Shown here piece after piece: positions 7,697 to 17,156 of a stretch of 64,000 nt of DNA. The stretch is taken from positions 33,440 through 97,439 of the forward strand of contig DASZUG010000077.1 of the NCBI GenBank assembly GCA_035547755.1, in the 5' to 3' direction. Position numbers and translations under genes: made by a program. Position 1 is the first letter of the stretch, and every line of letters begins with the position of its first letter. This DNA comes from Mesorhizobium_L sp035547755. GTDB taxonomy: Bacteria > Pseudomonadota > Alphaproteobacteria > Rhizobiales > Rhizobiaceae. Below the pieces are notes generated by a model that was not told the origin of the DNA, made no database searches, and worked only from the letters and a program-made list of their open reading frames with translations.

Positions 7697-9196
7697 TTAT
7701 TCGATTCCGAGCTTTTCCTTGACCAGCGCGTTAACCGCCTGGGGATTGGCCTTGCCGCCGGTCGCCTTCATGACCTGGCCGACGAACCAGCCGGCCATGG
7801 TCGGCTTCGCCTTCGCCTGCTCGACCTTGTCCGGGTTGGCGGCGATCACCTCGTCCACCGCTTTCTCGATGGCGCCGGTGTCCGTGACCTGTTTCATGCC
7901 ACGCTTGTCGACGATCGTCTTCGGGTCGCCGCCCTCGTTCCAGACGATCTCGAAGAGATCCTTGGCGATTTTGCCGGAAATCGTGCCTTCCCTGATCAAA
8001 TCGATGATGCCGCCAAGCTGGTCGGGTGAAACCGGCGTTTCCTCGATGCCCTTGCCGTTTTTGTTCAGCTGGCCGAGCAAATCGTTGATGACCCAGTTCG
8101 CCGCAATCTTGCCGTCGCGGCCCGCCGCCACCTTTTCGAAATAATCGGCGATCGCCTTTTCTGAGACGAGGATCGAGGCGTCATAGGCCGACAGGCCGAG
8201 GCTTTCGATCAGCCGTGCCTTCTTCACGTCCGGCAGTTCCGGCAAATCGGAGGCAAGCGCGTCGACATAGGCCTGGTCGAATTCGAGCGGCAGGAGGTCC
8301 GGATCGGGGAAATAGCGGTAGTCATGCGCCTCTTCCTTGGAGCGCATGGAGCGCGTCTCGCCCTTCACGGCATCGAACAGGCGCGTTTCCTGGTCGATCG
8401 CGCCGCCATCTTCCAGAATGGCGATCTGCCGGCGCGCTTCATATTCGATGGCCTGGCCGACGAAGCGGATGGAATTGACGTTCTTGATCTCGCAGCGCGT
8501 GCCGAAAGGTTCGCCCGGCCGGCGCACCGAGACATTCACGTCGGCGCGCATGGAGCCTTCGTCCATATTGCCGTCGCAGGTGCCGAGATAGCGTACGATG
8601 GTGCGCAGTTTGGTGAGATAGGCCTTGGCTTCGTCGGATGAGCGCATGTCGGGCTTCGACACGATCTCCATCAGCGCCACGCCCGAGCGGTTCAGATCGA
8701 CATAGGACATGGTGGCATGCTGGTCGTGCAGCGACTTGCCGGCGTCCTGTTCCAGATGCAGGCGCTCGATGCCGATCTCGATATCCTCGAAATTACCCTG
8801 CCGGTCGGGGCCGACCGAAACCACGACGGCGCCCTCGCCGACAATCGGCTGCTTGAACTGGGAAATCTGGTAGCCCTGCGGCAGGTCGGGATAGAAATAG
8901 TTCTTGCGGTCGAAGATGGATTTCAGATTGATTTGCGCCTTCAGGCCAAGCCCGGTGCGGATGGCCTGCCTAACGCATTCCTCGTTGATGACCGGCAGCA
9001 TGCCGGGCATCGCCGCATCGACCAGACTGACATTGGCGTTCGGCGCGGCGCCGAAAGATGTCGAGGCGCCGGAGAAAAGCTTGGCGTTCGACGTGACCTG
9101 GGCATGCACTTCCATGCCGATGACGATCTCCCAATCGCCGGTCGCGCCGGGGACGAGGCGCTTCGGATCGGGCGTGCGGGTGTCGATAAGGGTCAT
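7697..9196 (-). CDS. gatB: Asp-tRNA(Asn)/Glu-tRNA(Gln) amidotransferase subunit B
   Basis: A 499-residue subunit of GatCAB, which converts Glu-tRNA(Gln), and often Asp-tRNA(Asn), to the amidated form, using ammonia from GatA. The N-terminal kinase-like domain begins W-E-I-V-I-G-M-E-V-H-A-Q, the family signature, and contains D-R-K-N-Y-F-Y-P-D-L-P-Q-G-Y near 98-111. The cradle domain has M-R-A-D-V-N-V-S-V-R, and the C-terminal YqeY-like tail covers about 350-499 and ends A-L-V-K-E-K-L-G-I-E. Length is normal. gatC and gatA are not next to it in this window. Confidence 0.98.
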   Translation of the reverse strand: MTLIDTRTPDPKRLVPGATGDWEIVIGMEVHAQVTSNAKLFSGASTSFGAAPNANVSLVDAAMPGMLPVINEECVRQAIRTGLGLKAQINLKSIFDRKNYFYPDLPQGYQISQFKQPIVGEGAVVVSVGPDRQGNFEDIEIGIERLHLEQDAGKSLHDQHATMSYVDLNRSGVALMEIVSKPDMRSSDEAKAYLTKLRTIVRYLGTCDGNMDEGSMRADVNVSVRRPGEPFGTRCEIKNVNSIRFVGQAIEYEARRQIAILEDGGAIDQETRLFDAVKGETRSMRSKEEAHDYRYFPDPDLLPLEFDQAYVDALASDLPELPDVKKARLIESLGLSAYDASILVSEKAIADYFEKVAAGRDGKIAANWVINDLLGQLNKNGKGIEETPVSPDQLGGIIDLIREGTISGKIAKDLFEIVWNEGGDPKTIVDKRGMKQVTDTGAIEKAVDEVIAANPDKVEQAKAKPTMAGWFVGQVMKATGGKANPQAVNALVKEKLGIE

Positions 9197-9292
9197 GGCA
9201 GGTCCGTCGGAACAGGTTTCGACCGTTGGCTAGTGGAAAGTTTGCCGCAACGCAAGCGGATGGCTTTCCTCTATCTCCCCCTTGCGGCGCCC

Positions 9293-12200
9293 TCACGACG
9301 CAGCCAGCAGGCTCGCATTGCCGCCGGCGGCGGTGGTGTCGACGCAGATCGAGCGTTCGTGGGTATAGGCGGCCGGATTGAGCATCTCGCTGACGATACC
9401 GACGATGGGCCCGGCGCGCGCCGCGAGAACGCGGCGAACCGCCCGAAGCGCCTCAGGATTACCTGAATAGGCGACGAGATCGAGCGGTAATTTCACCAGG
9501 TCGGAAGGATCGATTGAGCCGTCCAGCGCCGCAAGCGAAAGGTCCTTGTTGAGAAGCGGCTGCAAGGTTTTCGGGGCATCCGGCGCAATGGCAAGAACGC
9601 GGTTGCCGGCGGCAAGCGCCTGAATGGCTTGGGCGAGAAGCGCTTCGGGATCCGGCCCGAGGCAGAGCACTTTTCCGCGCGGCGCCAGCACCAGCGTGTT
9701 CGCCTCGCCCGTCGGCCCCGGCAGATCGACCGGGCCGTAGTCGAGAGCGCCGACGGCGGCCATGGCGGCAGCCGCCTTGCCGCGCAGAAGCTTGCGCAGA
9801 ACCGGGATACGATCGTTCCTGGAAGCCCAATCGCCGTTTTTGTCTGCCGGGAAGGCGCGGGCGAGCGCTTTCGTTTCAATGGGTGGAGAGGAAAATCGCG
9901 CATAGGATTGCGCAGCCGTTGCCTTGCGAAACCTCCTCAGATAATTCGGGCCGCCGGCCTTCGGGCCGGTGCCGGAAAGCCCTTCGCCGCCGAAGGGTTG
10001 CGACCCGACAACGGCGCCGATCTGGTTGCGGTTGACGTAGATATTGCCGGCGTGGACGGTATCGATCATGTGCTGGGCGCGATCGTCGATCCTCGTGTGG
10101 AGCCCGAATGTCAGGCCGTAGCCCTTGCGATTGATGTCGGAAATGACCCGGTCGATCTTCTCGGCGTCGAAAGTCGCTACGTGCAGGACCGGGCCGAAAA
10201 CCTCGCGCTCCATGTCGCCGATGCCGCCGGCGCGGAAAATGGCGGGCGCAACGAACCGACCATCGGTCGGCGCATCGAGCCGGGCAACCAGACGGCCGTC
10301 CCCCTCCATCTTGTTACAATAGCCGTCGATCGAGGCAAGCGCGTCTTCGTCGATCACAGGCCCGACATCGGTCTCGATATGCCAAGGATCACCGAGCGAA
10401 AGCGCTTCCATGCCGCCTTTCAGCATCGCCAGCACCTTCTTTTCCACATCCTCCTGCACATAGAGGATGCGCAGCGCCGAACAGCGCTGGCCGGCGCTCT
10501 GGAAGGCGGAAGCGAGAACGTCGCGCACGACCTGTTCGGGCAGCGCCGTCGAATCGACGATCATGGCGTTGAGGCCGCCGGTTTCCGCGATCAGCATGGC
10601 GTCGGGCGTGGCGGTTTCAGCAAGCTGGCGCTCGATGCCCTTTGCGACATCGGTGGAGCCGGTAAAGCAGACGCCCGCGATACGCGGATCGGCGACGAGC
10701 GGCGCGCCGACCGACGGGCCGTCGCCCGGCAGGAGTTGCAGCACGTCTTCGGGAATGCCCGCCTGCCGCAGAAGCTCGACCGCGCGATGGGCAATCAGCG
10801 GAGTCTGCTCCGCCGGCTTGGCGATGACCGCATTGCCGGTGACGAGCGCCGCCGCGACCTGCCCGGTGAAGATCGACAGCGGGAAATTCCAGGGCGAGAT
10901 GCAGACGATGACGCCGCGCGCTTCGGTTCCCGCTTCCGCCCTCGCCGCCTCGCCGGCATAGAAGCGCAGGAAATCGACCGCCTCGCGCAGTTCGCCGACG
11001 CCGTCGAGAAGCGTCTTGCCGGCCTCGCGCGTCGCAAGCGCGAAAAATTCCGCGGCGTTTTCCTCATAAAGATCGGCGGCGCGGAAGAGACAGGCGGCGC
11101 GCTCGGCGACGGGTGTCGCCGCCCAGGCCGGCTGCGCGGCAAGTGCGATGCCGACCGCCGCCTTGGCCTGTTCTGCATTCGATTGGACTACTTCGCCGAC
11201 GATTTCGTCGGGTTTTGCCGGATTGCGGACCGGCACTGCCGCGCCCTCGCTACTCGCCCGCGTCATCGGCGCGGCATGCCAACGATAGGGCGCGGCAAAA
11301 GGCGCTCTCGCTTTATCCAATTCGGCCAGTTCGACGGGATCAGTGATGTCGAAGCCTTGCGAATTCTTCCGTTCATTTCCGAAAATGGCGGCGGGAAGCG
11401 GGATGGCCGGGTTTTCCGTCGGACCTTGTGTCTCGACGGCCTCGAAGGGATCGCGGGCAATCGTCGCGGCGCTCACGTCCTCGTCCACGATCTGGTGAAC
11501 GAAGGAGGAATTGGCGCCGTTTTCCAGGAGACGGCGCACGAGATAGGCGAGAAGATCGGCATGGGCGCCGACCGGCGCATAGATGCGGCAGCGCGTCCCC
11601 TCCGTCTTGCGTACCGTCTCATGCAGCGCCTCGCCCATGCCGTGCAGGCGCTGGAACTCGAAATGATCGCGCTCCCCACCCGCCATCGACAGGATCGCGG
11701 CCACGGTATGGGCGTTATGGGTGGCGAATTGCGGATAGATCCTGTCCGTCATCGACAGAAGCTTGCGGGCGCAGGCGATATAGGACACATCCGTGTTCGT
11801 CTTGCGGGTAAAGACCGGATAGCCGGCGAGGCCGAGAACCTGCGCGCGCTTGATCTCGGTATCCCAATAGGCGCCCTTGACGAGGCGCACCATGATCCCG
11901 CGGTCGAGCTTTTGCGCTAGCGCATGCAGCCAGTCGATAACAAACGGCGCGCGGCGGCCATAGGCCTGCACCACGACGCCGAACCCGTTCCAGCCGGCAA
12001 GGGAGGGGCTGGCAAGGACCTGGCCGATCACGTCGAGCGAAAGATCGAGCCTGTCCGCCTCCTCGGCATCGATGTTGAGGCCCATGCGCGCATCCCGCGC
12101 CGCCTCGCAAAGCGACAGGAGCCGCTCCGCCATCACCGGCAGCATGCTCGCCTTCTGCGTCTCTTCATAGCGCGGGTGGATGGCGGAAAGCTTGACCGAA

Positions 12201-12937
12201 ATACCGGGATTGCGGCGGATGTCGTCACTTGTGGACGATCTTTTCAGCGCCGCGATCGCGTCGGCATAGGCCTTGTGGTAGCGTAGCGCGTCCGCTTCGG
12301 TGCGCGCCGCCTCGCCCAGCATATCATAGGAATAGAGATAGCCCTTCGCCAGCATCGGCCGCCCGCGCTTCAGCGCCTCGGCGATGGTGCGGCCGAGCAC
12401 GAATTGCTCGCCCATCTCGCGCATGGCGGCGGAAACCGCGCGGCGGATGACGGGTTCGCCCAGGCGCCGCACCATGCCCCGCAGCGTCTCCTCGATACCG
12501 CCCTCGCCCTCCTCCAGCACACGGCCGGTCAGCATCAGCGCCCATGTCGAGGCGTTGACGAAGATGGAGGCCGATTCGCCCGAATGCGCCGACCAGTCAT
12601 GCGGCGCGATCTTGTCGCGGATGAGATCGTCCATCGTCTCCGCATCGGGAACGCGCAGGAGCGCCTCCGCCAGGCACATCAGCGCCACGCCTTCCGATGT
12701 CGAGAGGCCGTATTCCGAGAGAAACGCTTCCATCAGGCGCGGGTCGGTCGATTTCCTCACCGCTTCCACCAGCCGGACGGCGCGGGCGGAGATTGCCGCG
12801 CGCTCTTCCGGCGACAAATCGGCCGTCTTTACGAGACGCCGGAGCGTCTTTGCTTCATCGGCCAGAATGTGCGCGCGGATGTCGGCGCGGGCCTTTTCCA
12901 GATCATCGAGAGGTGCAACAGAGGCTGTGTTCTGCAT
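9293..12937 (-). CDS. putA: Bifunctional proline dehydrogenase / L-glutamate gamma-semialdehyde dehydrogenase
   Basis: A 1214-residue enzyme that oxidises proline to glutamate in two steps, with FAD in the N-terminal half and NAD in the C-terminal half. The proline dehydrogenase barrel spans roughly 120-480 (V-V-V-Q-A-Y-G-R-R and R-L-V-K-G-A-Y-W-D-T-E are visible). The aldehyde dehydrogenase spans about 540-1030, with general base L-I-A-E-T-G-G-L-N and catalytic Cys in S-A-G-Q-R-C-S-A-L. About 180 more residues form a C-terminal domain, as in long (type B) PutA. There is no N-terminal ribbon-helix-helix domain, so this PutA is not its own repressor; the divergent Lrp-type gene fills that role. 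The frame is open to 12985, but the start at 12937 (M-Q-N-T-A-S) fits the family better. Confidence 0.97.
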   Translation of the reverse strand: MQNTASVAPLDDLEKARADIRAHILADEAKTLRRLVKTADLSPEERAAISARAVRLVEAVRKSTDPRLMEAFLSEYGLSTSEGVALMCLAEALLRVPDAETMDDLIRDKIAPHDWSAHSGESASIFVNASTWALMLTGRVLEEGEGGIEETLRGMVRRLGEPVIRRAVSAAMREMGEQFVLGRTIAEALKRGRPMLAKGYLYSYDMLGEAARTEADALRYHKAYADAIAALKRSSTSDDIRRNPGISVKLSAIHPRYEETQKASMLPVMAERLLSLCEAARDARMGLNIDAEEADRLDLSLDVIGQVLASPSLAGWNGFGVVVQAYGRRAPFVIDWLHALAQKLDRGIMVRLVKGAYWDTEIKRAQVLGLAGYPVFTRKTNTDVSYIACARKLLSMTDRIYPQFATHNAHTVAAILSMAGGERDHFEFQRLHGMGEALHETVRKTEGTRCRIYAPVGAHADLLAYLVRRLLENGANSSFVHQIVDEDVSAATIARDPFEAVETQGPTENPAIPLPAAIFGNERKNSQGFDITDPVELAELDKARAPFAAPYRWHAAPMTRASSEGAAVPVRNPAKPDEIVGEVVQSNAEQAKAAVGIALAAQPAWAATPVAERAACLFRAADLYEENAAEFFALATREAGKTLLDGVGELREAVDFLRFYAGEAARAEAGTEARGVIVCISPWNFPLSIFTGQVAAALVTGNAVIAKPAEQTPLIAHRAVELLRQAGIPEDVLQLLPGDGPSVGAPLVADPRIAGVCFTGSTDVAKGIERQLAETATPDAMLIAETGGLNAMIVDSTALPEQVVRDVLASAFQSAGQRCSALRILYVQEDVEKKVLAMLKGGMEALSLGDPWHIETDVGPVIDEDALASIDGYCNKMEGDGRLVARLDAPTDGRFVAPAIFRAGGIGDMEREVFGPVLHVATFDAEKIDRVISDINRKGYGLTFGLHTRIDDRAQHMIDTVHAGNIYVNRNQIGAVVGSQPFGGEGLSGTGPKAGGPNYLRRFRKATAAQSYARFSSPPIETKALARAFPADKNGDWASRNDRIPVLRKLLRGKAAAAMAAVGALDYGPVDLPGPTGEANTLVLAPRGKVLCLGPDPEALLAQAIQALAAGNRVLAIAPDAPKTLQPLLNKDLSLAALDGSIDPSDLVKLPLDLVAYSGNPEALRAVRRVLAARAGPIVGIVSEMLNPAAYTHERSICVDTTAAGGNASLLAAS

Positions 12938-13002
12938 GGGATTTCCGCAAGAAGAGAACGTTTCCTCAAAATAGCACGGCGTCATTCAGCGAACGCGCCA
13001 AA

Positions 13003-13016
13003 AAAATGGCCTTTTT
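13003..13016. promoter_or_regulatory. AT-rich dyad between putA and putR, candidate PutR operator
   Basis: The sequence AAAATGGCCTTTTT... reads as AAAA-T-GGCC-T-TTTT, a dyad centred on GGCC with one mismatched pair. It lies about midway between the putA start (12937) and the putR start (13072). Lrp/AsnC regulators bind AT-rich imperfect dyads of this size. That it is the operator is inference. Confidence 0.4.
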
Positions 13017-13071
13017 AAACCAGATCGCCTATCTTTCAGCTCTTTACAGCTCTTTTCTATATGGATTTCTG

Positions 13072-13524
13072 GTGTCTATAGATCAATTGGACCGCATCGA
13101 CAGGAACATCCTCGCGGCGCTGTCGCGCGACGGCCGACTCTCCATGGCCGATCTTGCCGGCAAGGTCGGCCTGTCGAAGACACCGGTGCAGGCGCGGGTC
13201 CGCCGGCTGGAGCGCGACGGCTATATCCGCGGCTACTCGGCGCTCATCGACCACAACCGCATGGGCGAAGGCCACGTCGCCTTCGTCCAGGTGAAGCTTT
13301 CGGACACGCGCTCGGCCGCGCTCGACGCCTTCAACAAGGCCGTTCGCGCCGTGCCGGAGGTCGAGCAATGCCATATGATCGCATCGAGCTTCGATTATCT
13401 CCTGAAGGTCAGGACGAAGGACATCGCCTCCTATCGGCGGGTGCTCGGCGAAAAAATATCCGCCCTGCCCCACGTCGCCCAAACCTCGACCTTCGTGGCA
13501 ATGGAGACGGTGAAGGACAGGTAG
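13072..13524 (+). CDS. putR: Lrp/AsnC family transcriptional regulator, probable proline-responsive activator
   Basis: A 150-residue Lrp/AsnC protein. An N-terminal helix-turn-helix (about 5-60) contains L-D-R-I-D-R-N-I-L-A-A-L and K-T-P-V-Q-A-R-V-R-R-L; the C-terminal RAM effector domain (about 65-145) contains V-P-E-V-E-Q-C-H and F-D-Y-L-L-K-V. It is divergent from putA, the arrangement of PutR of Agrobacterium and Brucella relatives, which activates putA when proline is present. The open frame extends far upstream, but the GTG at 13072, with GGA six bases before it, gives the family length. An upstream ATG at 13061 is out of frame. Confidence 0.88.
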   Translation: MSIDQLDRIDRNILAALSRDGRLSMADLAGKVGLSKTPVQARVRRLERDGYIRGYSALIDHNRMGEGHVAFVQVKLSDTRSAALDAFNKAVRAVPEVEQCHMIASSFDYLLKVRTKDIASYRRVLGEKISALPHVAQTSTFVAMETVKDR

Positions 13525-13863
13525 TTTTCATCGTGCCTCCGTCTCTCCGGCTTGAGGCAGGGCAATCTCACATGAAATGACTCCGCCCCCTACCCCCTCT
13601 CCGTCCGCTTCGCGGACACCTCTCCCCCACTTCGTGAGGGAGAGGATAGGCCTCGGCCGCAGGCTCGGCGCCCATCCGCCACCCGCGAAGCGGGGGGAGG
13701 TGGCTCGGGCCCCCGGGTCCGGCCGTTAGCCGGCCCGAGGACAGGCTCCGCCCGAGATGGAGGGGGGATAATAGTCTGTTAACGTGAATTGAGAGCCATG
13801 CTCAGGGTCGGGGGCCCTATTGGCCTCCTTCCCGGCGGCGTGTAGACAAGCTCCGACATCAGG
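13525..13863. other. Gene-free spacer of about 340 bases with hairpin-forming repeats
   Basis: No gene is seen. The part from 13585 to 13767 is built of inverted repeats: GTCCG/CGGAC around a short loop at about 13602-13617, CCTCTCCC/GGGAGAGG around 13618-13644, and CTCGGGC/GCCCGAG around 13703-13739. Its sequence is unrelated to the four-copy palindromic family in this window. It sits between putR and the kinase gene and could act as a terminator, an RNA stabiliser or a mobile REP-type element. Confidence 0.65.
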
Positions 13864-13875
13864 ATGGAACAGCAG

Positions 13876-14793
13876 ATGAGCGTGAGCGTCGCGTCGGTCG
13901 GGGAATGCATGCTGGAGCTTTCCGGCCGCGGCAGGAACTGGGACATGGGTTTCGCCGGCGACACGTTCAACACGCTCTGGGCCATCCGCGCCCTGCTGCC
14001 GCGGGATTCCGTGACGGACTATGTCTCCGCCTTCGGCGACGATCCGTTTTCCCATGAGCAGCGTGCGTTCATGGAGGGTTATAGTATCGGAACTGCGCAA
14101 AGTCCGGTGATCGCCGGCGCGCGCCCCGGCCTCTACGCCATCACACTTCAGGGCGCGGAACGCTCCTTCACCTATTGGCGCAGCGATGCCGCGGCGCGCC
14201 TTCTGGCAAGCGATCCTGAAAAGCTGGGACGAAGTCTGGCCAATCGGTCACTGGTCTATTTTTCCGGTATCACGCTCGCTATCCTCGAGCCCCCCGCGCG
14301 ACGGTTTCTTTTCGAGGCACTGCGTCAGGCTCGCAGCAGCGACGCTCTGATCGCCTTCGATCCCAACTATCGCCCGCGTCTGTGGGCATCGGCCGAAACC
14401 GCGCGGGCGGCGATCAAGGAAGCGCTCGATCTGGCGGACATTGCTTTGCCGACCTATCCCGACGAGCAAATGCTTTTCGGCGACGTTTCTCCGAACGAGG
14501 CCGCGAAAAGGCTTGCCGGCCATGGTGTCGAGGAGATTGTCGTGAAGAACGGGTCGGAACCAGCCTGGGCTGCCTGGAAGCTGGAAACGAATGCGATTCC
14601 CGCGATCAACGTCACGCCTGTCGATACGACCGGCGCGGGCGATTCCTTCAACGGCGCCTATCTCGCCGCGCGGCTTCTCGGCGCAGCGCCCTTCGAGGCA
14701 GCGGCAAAAGCTCACCGCGTCGCCGCCGCGGTCGTTCAGGTCAGGGGAGCGCTTGCGCCGTTTGAGGTCTTGCAGGCCGCCTTCACAGATTGA
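13876..14793 (+). CDS. kdgK: PfkB-family sugar kinase, probable 2-keto-3-deoxygluconate kinase
   Basis: A 305-residue ribokinase/PfkB-fold kinase. It begins V-A-S-V-G-E-C-M-L-E-L-S, the pattern of KDG kinases, and carries the PfkB signature D-T-T-G-A-G-D-S-F-N near residue 255, whose Asp is the catalytic base. F-D-P-N-Y-R-P-R-L-W near 163 is also typical of KdgK. The expected reaction is ATP-dependent phosphorylation of 2-keto-3-deoxygluconate, feeding the Entner-Doudoroff pathway. AGGATGG at 13861-13867 is well placed for the ATG at 13876, so this start is preferred over the in-frame ATG at 13864. No aldolase gene is adjacent. Substrate assignment is by family resemblance. Confidence 0.85.
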   Translation: MSVSVASVGECMLELSGRGRNWDMGFAGDTFNTLWAIRALLPRDSVTDYVSAFGDDPFSHEQRAFMEGYSIGTAQSPVIAGARPGLYAITLQGAERSFTYWRSDAAARLLASDPEKLGRSLANRSLVYFSGITLAILEPPARRFLFEALRQARSSDALIAFDPNYRPRLWASAETARAAIKEALDLADIALPTYPDEQMLFGDVSPNEAAKRLAGHGVEEIVVKNGSEPAWAAWKLETNAIPAINVTPVDTTGAGDSFNGAYLAARLLGAAPFEAAAKAHRVAAAVVQVRGALAPFEVLQAAFTD

Positions 14794-14803
14794 GGGCGAA
14801 ACC

Positions 14804-15964
14804 TCAGCGCAGCCAGTTTCCGATGCGCTTTACCGCTTCGGCCATGTCGTCGAGCGCGCCGGCATAGGAAAGGCGCATGGTGCGATGCCCTTCCACCGTA
14901 TCGAAATCGAAGCCGGGCGTCGCCGCGACATGCGCCTCGGCCAGCATCCGGCGGGCGAAATCCATGCTGTCATTGGTGTGGGCGGACACGTCGCAATAGG
15001 CATAGAACGCGCCATCCATCGGCGCGGCGATCCTGAAACCGATCTCCGGCAGCTTTTGCATCAGCATGTCGCGGCTGGCGCGATAGCGGCCTTTGACGCG
15101 GTCGAGTTCTTCACTCGCCCCAAACGCCTCGACAGCGGCGACCTGCGAAAGTTCCGGCGCCGAGATATAAAGGCTCTGCTGGATGCGCTCGACCGGCCGG
15201 AGCAGGCTTTCCGGCAGCACCATCCAGCCGATGCGCCAGCCGGTCATGCAATAATATTTGGAGAAGGAGTTGATCACGACCGCATCCCGCGCAAGCGAGA
15301 GCGCCGTGACATCAGGACCGGAATAGTTCAGCCGGTGATAAATCTCGTCGGAAATCGGCGCGATGCCGTGTTCGGCGCAGGTTTCCAGGATGCGGCGGAG
15401 CTCCGCTTCGGGAATGACAGCGCCGGTAGGATTGGCAGGACTGGCGAAAAGGACGCCCGCGAGCTTTTGCGTCTTGTGTGCCGTGAGAAGCTCTTCGGCC
15501 GTCAAATAGCCTTCCTCTCCGAGAGGAATCTCGACCACTTCGAGGCCGAGCGCTTTCAATATGTTGCGATAGGCGGGATAGCCCGGCGCGGTGATCGCCA
15601 CGCGATCGCCCGCGTCGAACATGGCGAGGAAGGCGAGATTGAAAGCCGCCGACGATCCCGTCGTCACGGCGATCCTGTCAGGTGAGACTTCCGTTCCGTA
15701 ATGATCCGCATAATGGCGGGCAATCGCCATCCGCAACGATCTGATGCCGAGTGCATCGGTGTATCCCACGCGCCCATCGGCCAGTGCTTTCCGCGCCGCT
15801 TCCAGCGCGACTTGCGGGGCGGGATCGGAAGGTTGTCCGACCGCCATCGAAATCACGTCAGCGCCCGCAGCCTTCAGGCGGTTGGCTTCAGCAAGCACAT
15901 CCATGGCATGGAAGGGTTCGATCCGGCTGCGGGTCGAGGGCGTATATCTCATAATCTGTCCCAT
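14804..15964 (-). CDS. PLP-dependent class I/II aminotransferase
   Basis: A 386-residue fold-type I aminotransferase. The PLP lysine lies in N-S-F-S-K-Y-Y-C-M-T-G-W-R-I-G-W near residue 227. Upstream are the S-P-A-N-P-T-G motif (near 173) and the P-I-S-D-E-I-Y Asp (near 200) that pairs with the pyridine nitrogen. The C-terminal Arg that binds the substrate carboxylate is in H-R-T-M-R-L-S-Y. The exact amino acid is not clear; aspartate/aromatic-type enzymes of this subgroup are often annotated only generically. The gene is convergent with the kinase at 13876. Starts at 15964 or 15952 are both possible. Confidence 0.9.
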   Translation of the reverse strand: MGQIMRYTPSTRSRIEPFHAMDVLAEANRLKAAGADVISMAVGQPSDPAPQVALEAARKALADGRVGYTDALGIRSLRMAIARHYADHYGTEVSPDRIAVTTGSSAAFNLAFLAMFDAGDRVAITAPGYPAYRNILKALGLEVVEIPLGEEGYLTAEELLTAHKTQKLAGVLFASPANPTGAVIPEAELRRILETCAEHGIAPISDEIYHRLNYSGPDVTALSLARDAVVINSFSKYYCMTGWRIGWMVLPESLLRPVERIQQSLYISAPELSQVAAVEAFGASEELDRVKGRYRASRDMLMQKLPEIGFRIAAPMDGAFYAYCDVSAHTNDSMDFARRMLAEAHVAATPGFDFDTVEGHRTMRLSYAGALDDMAEAVKRIGNWLR

Positions 15965-16197
15965 GGCTCGGTCGGAAAGCGCTACACCGGATCAAACCGG
16001 TTTCGCCGCCCGCTTCCGTTTCAGGAAATCGTGAAAACATGACAGTCGTCTAGCAAGACAGAGCAGGTTCCGGAAGCGGATAAGGCTATGATAGAAGGGG
16101 CGGGCTAGATTAAGATCCCGATTTGCCTCATGGGTCGTTGGAACCGCTGGTCCTCACGTTAAGAAACCATCGGGCAGCCGGGATCGTATAAAAAGGA

Positions 16198-17034
16198 ATG
16201 GACAAGGTGAAAAAGAGAACTCTGCTCGGCATCGCCGGAACCGGGCTCGCCATGGCGATCCTCGCGGCGGGGGTAAGTGGCAGGCAGTCGGTGGCATTTT
16301 CAGCCGCGCTCCCGCAATTCGTCACGCCGGCCGCGGCTGCCGAACAGAGCGTTCCCGCGCTCGACAAGGCGCAGGTGGAGGCCATCATCCACGATTATCT
16401 CGTCAATCATCCCGAAGTGTTGCTCGAGGCGCAGGCGGCGCTCGAGAAGAAGCAGAACGAACAGCAGCAAGCCGCGCAGGCCGCGGCAATCAAGGATTCC
16501 GCGCAAGAAATCTACCATGCCAAATGGGATGGCGTTCTCGGCAACCCCAGCGGCAAGGTCACGATCGTCGAATTCTTCGACTACAATTGCCATTTCTGCC
16601 GCGGCGCGTTGAAGGACATGCAGAACATCATCGCGAACGAGAAGGATGTGCGTTTCGTCCTCAAGGAATTTCCGGTCCTCGGCCCGGATTCACAGCGGGC
16701 AAGCATCGTTTCGATGGCTTTCAAGAAGCTGATGCCGCAGAAATACGGCGAATTCCACCAGAAGCTCCTTGGCGGCGAAGGCCGCGCCGACGAAGCCGGC
16801 GCGATCAAGATCGCCGTTTCGCTCGGCGCCAATGAAAAAGCGCTGCGCCAGGCGATGAAAGATCCTTCGATCATTCAGGATTTCAGCAAGACGTTCGAAC
16901 TGGCGGATAAACTCGCCATCAACGGGACGCCGACCTATATCGTCGACAATCAGGTGATATCGGGCGCGCTCGGTCAGAAGGTGCTCGATGAAAAACTGGC
17001 GCAAGCGCGCGCCTGCGGGACCGGTAGTTGCTGA
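16198..17034 (+). CDS. DsbA-family thiol oxidoreductase, membrane-anchored or secreted
   Basis: A 278-residue periplasmic thioredoxin-fold protein. Residues 8-28 form a signal/anchor. A helical segment rich in Gln, Glu and Ala (about 58-100) resembles the oligomerising N-terminal part of ScsC/BdbD proteins. The redox site is C-H-F-C in F-D-Y-N-C-H-F-C-R-G near 132-135, and the cis-Pro loop is N-G-T-P-T-Y near 244. Two further Cys lie in the last five residues (A-C-G-T-G-S-C), which is unusual. The role is disulfide formation or isomerisation in envelope proteins. AAGGA directly abuts the ATG at 16198 but is nine bases before an in-frame GTG at 16207, which may be the real start. Confidence 0.88.
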   Translation: MDKVKKRTLLGIAGTGLAMAILAAGVSGRQSVAFSAALPQFVTPAAAAEQSVPALDKAQVEAIIHDYLVNHPEVLLEAQAALEKKQNEQQQAAQAAAIKDSAQEIYHAKWDGVLGNPSGKVTIVEFFDYNCHFCRGALKDMQNIIANEKDVRFVLKEFPVLGPDSQRASIVSMAFKKLMPQKYGEFHQKLLGGEGRADEAGAIKIAVSLGANEKALRQAMKDPSIIQDFSKTFELADKLAINGTPTYIVDNQVISGALGQKVLDEKLAQARACGTGSC

Positions 17035-17156
17035 ACAGGCCGAAATCAGGCCGAATTTTTCGGGTAGAACTGTGGACGGGGAAAGAATGGGCTTGCGCTC
17101 CTTGCGCGCGCGCTTAAGCCCGCTATAGAGATGGCTCACATTATTCAGCAAATCTG

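Noticed and set aside
9629..11920. 763-codon open frame on the plus strand
   Set aside because: It is antisense to putA, whose catalytic motifs are intact. The plus translation has no recognisable domain and an Arg/Asp-rich composition typical of shadow frames.
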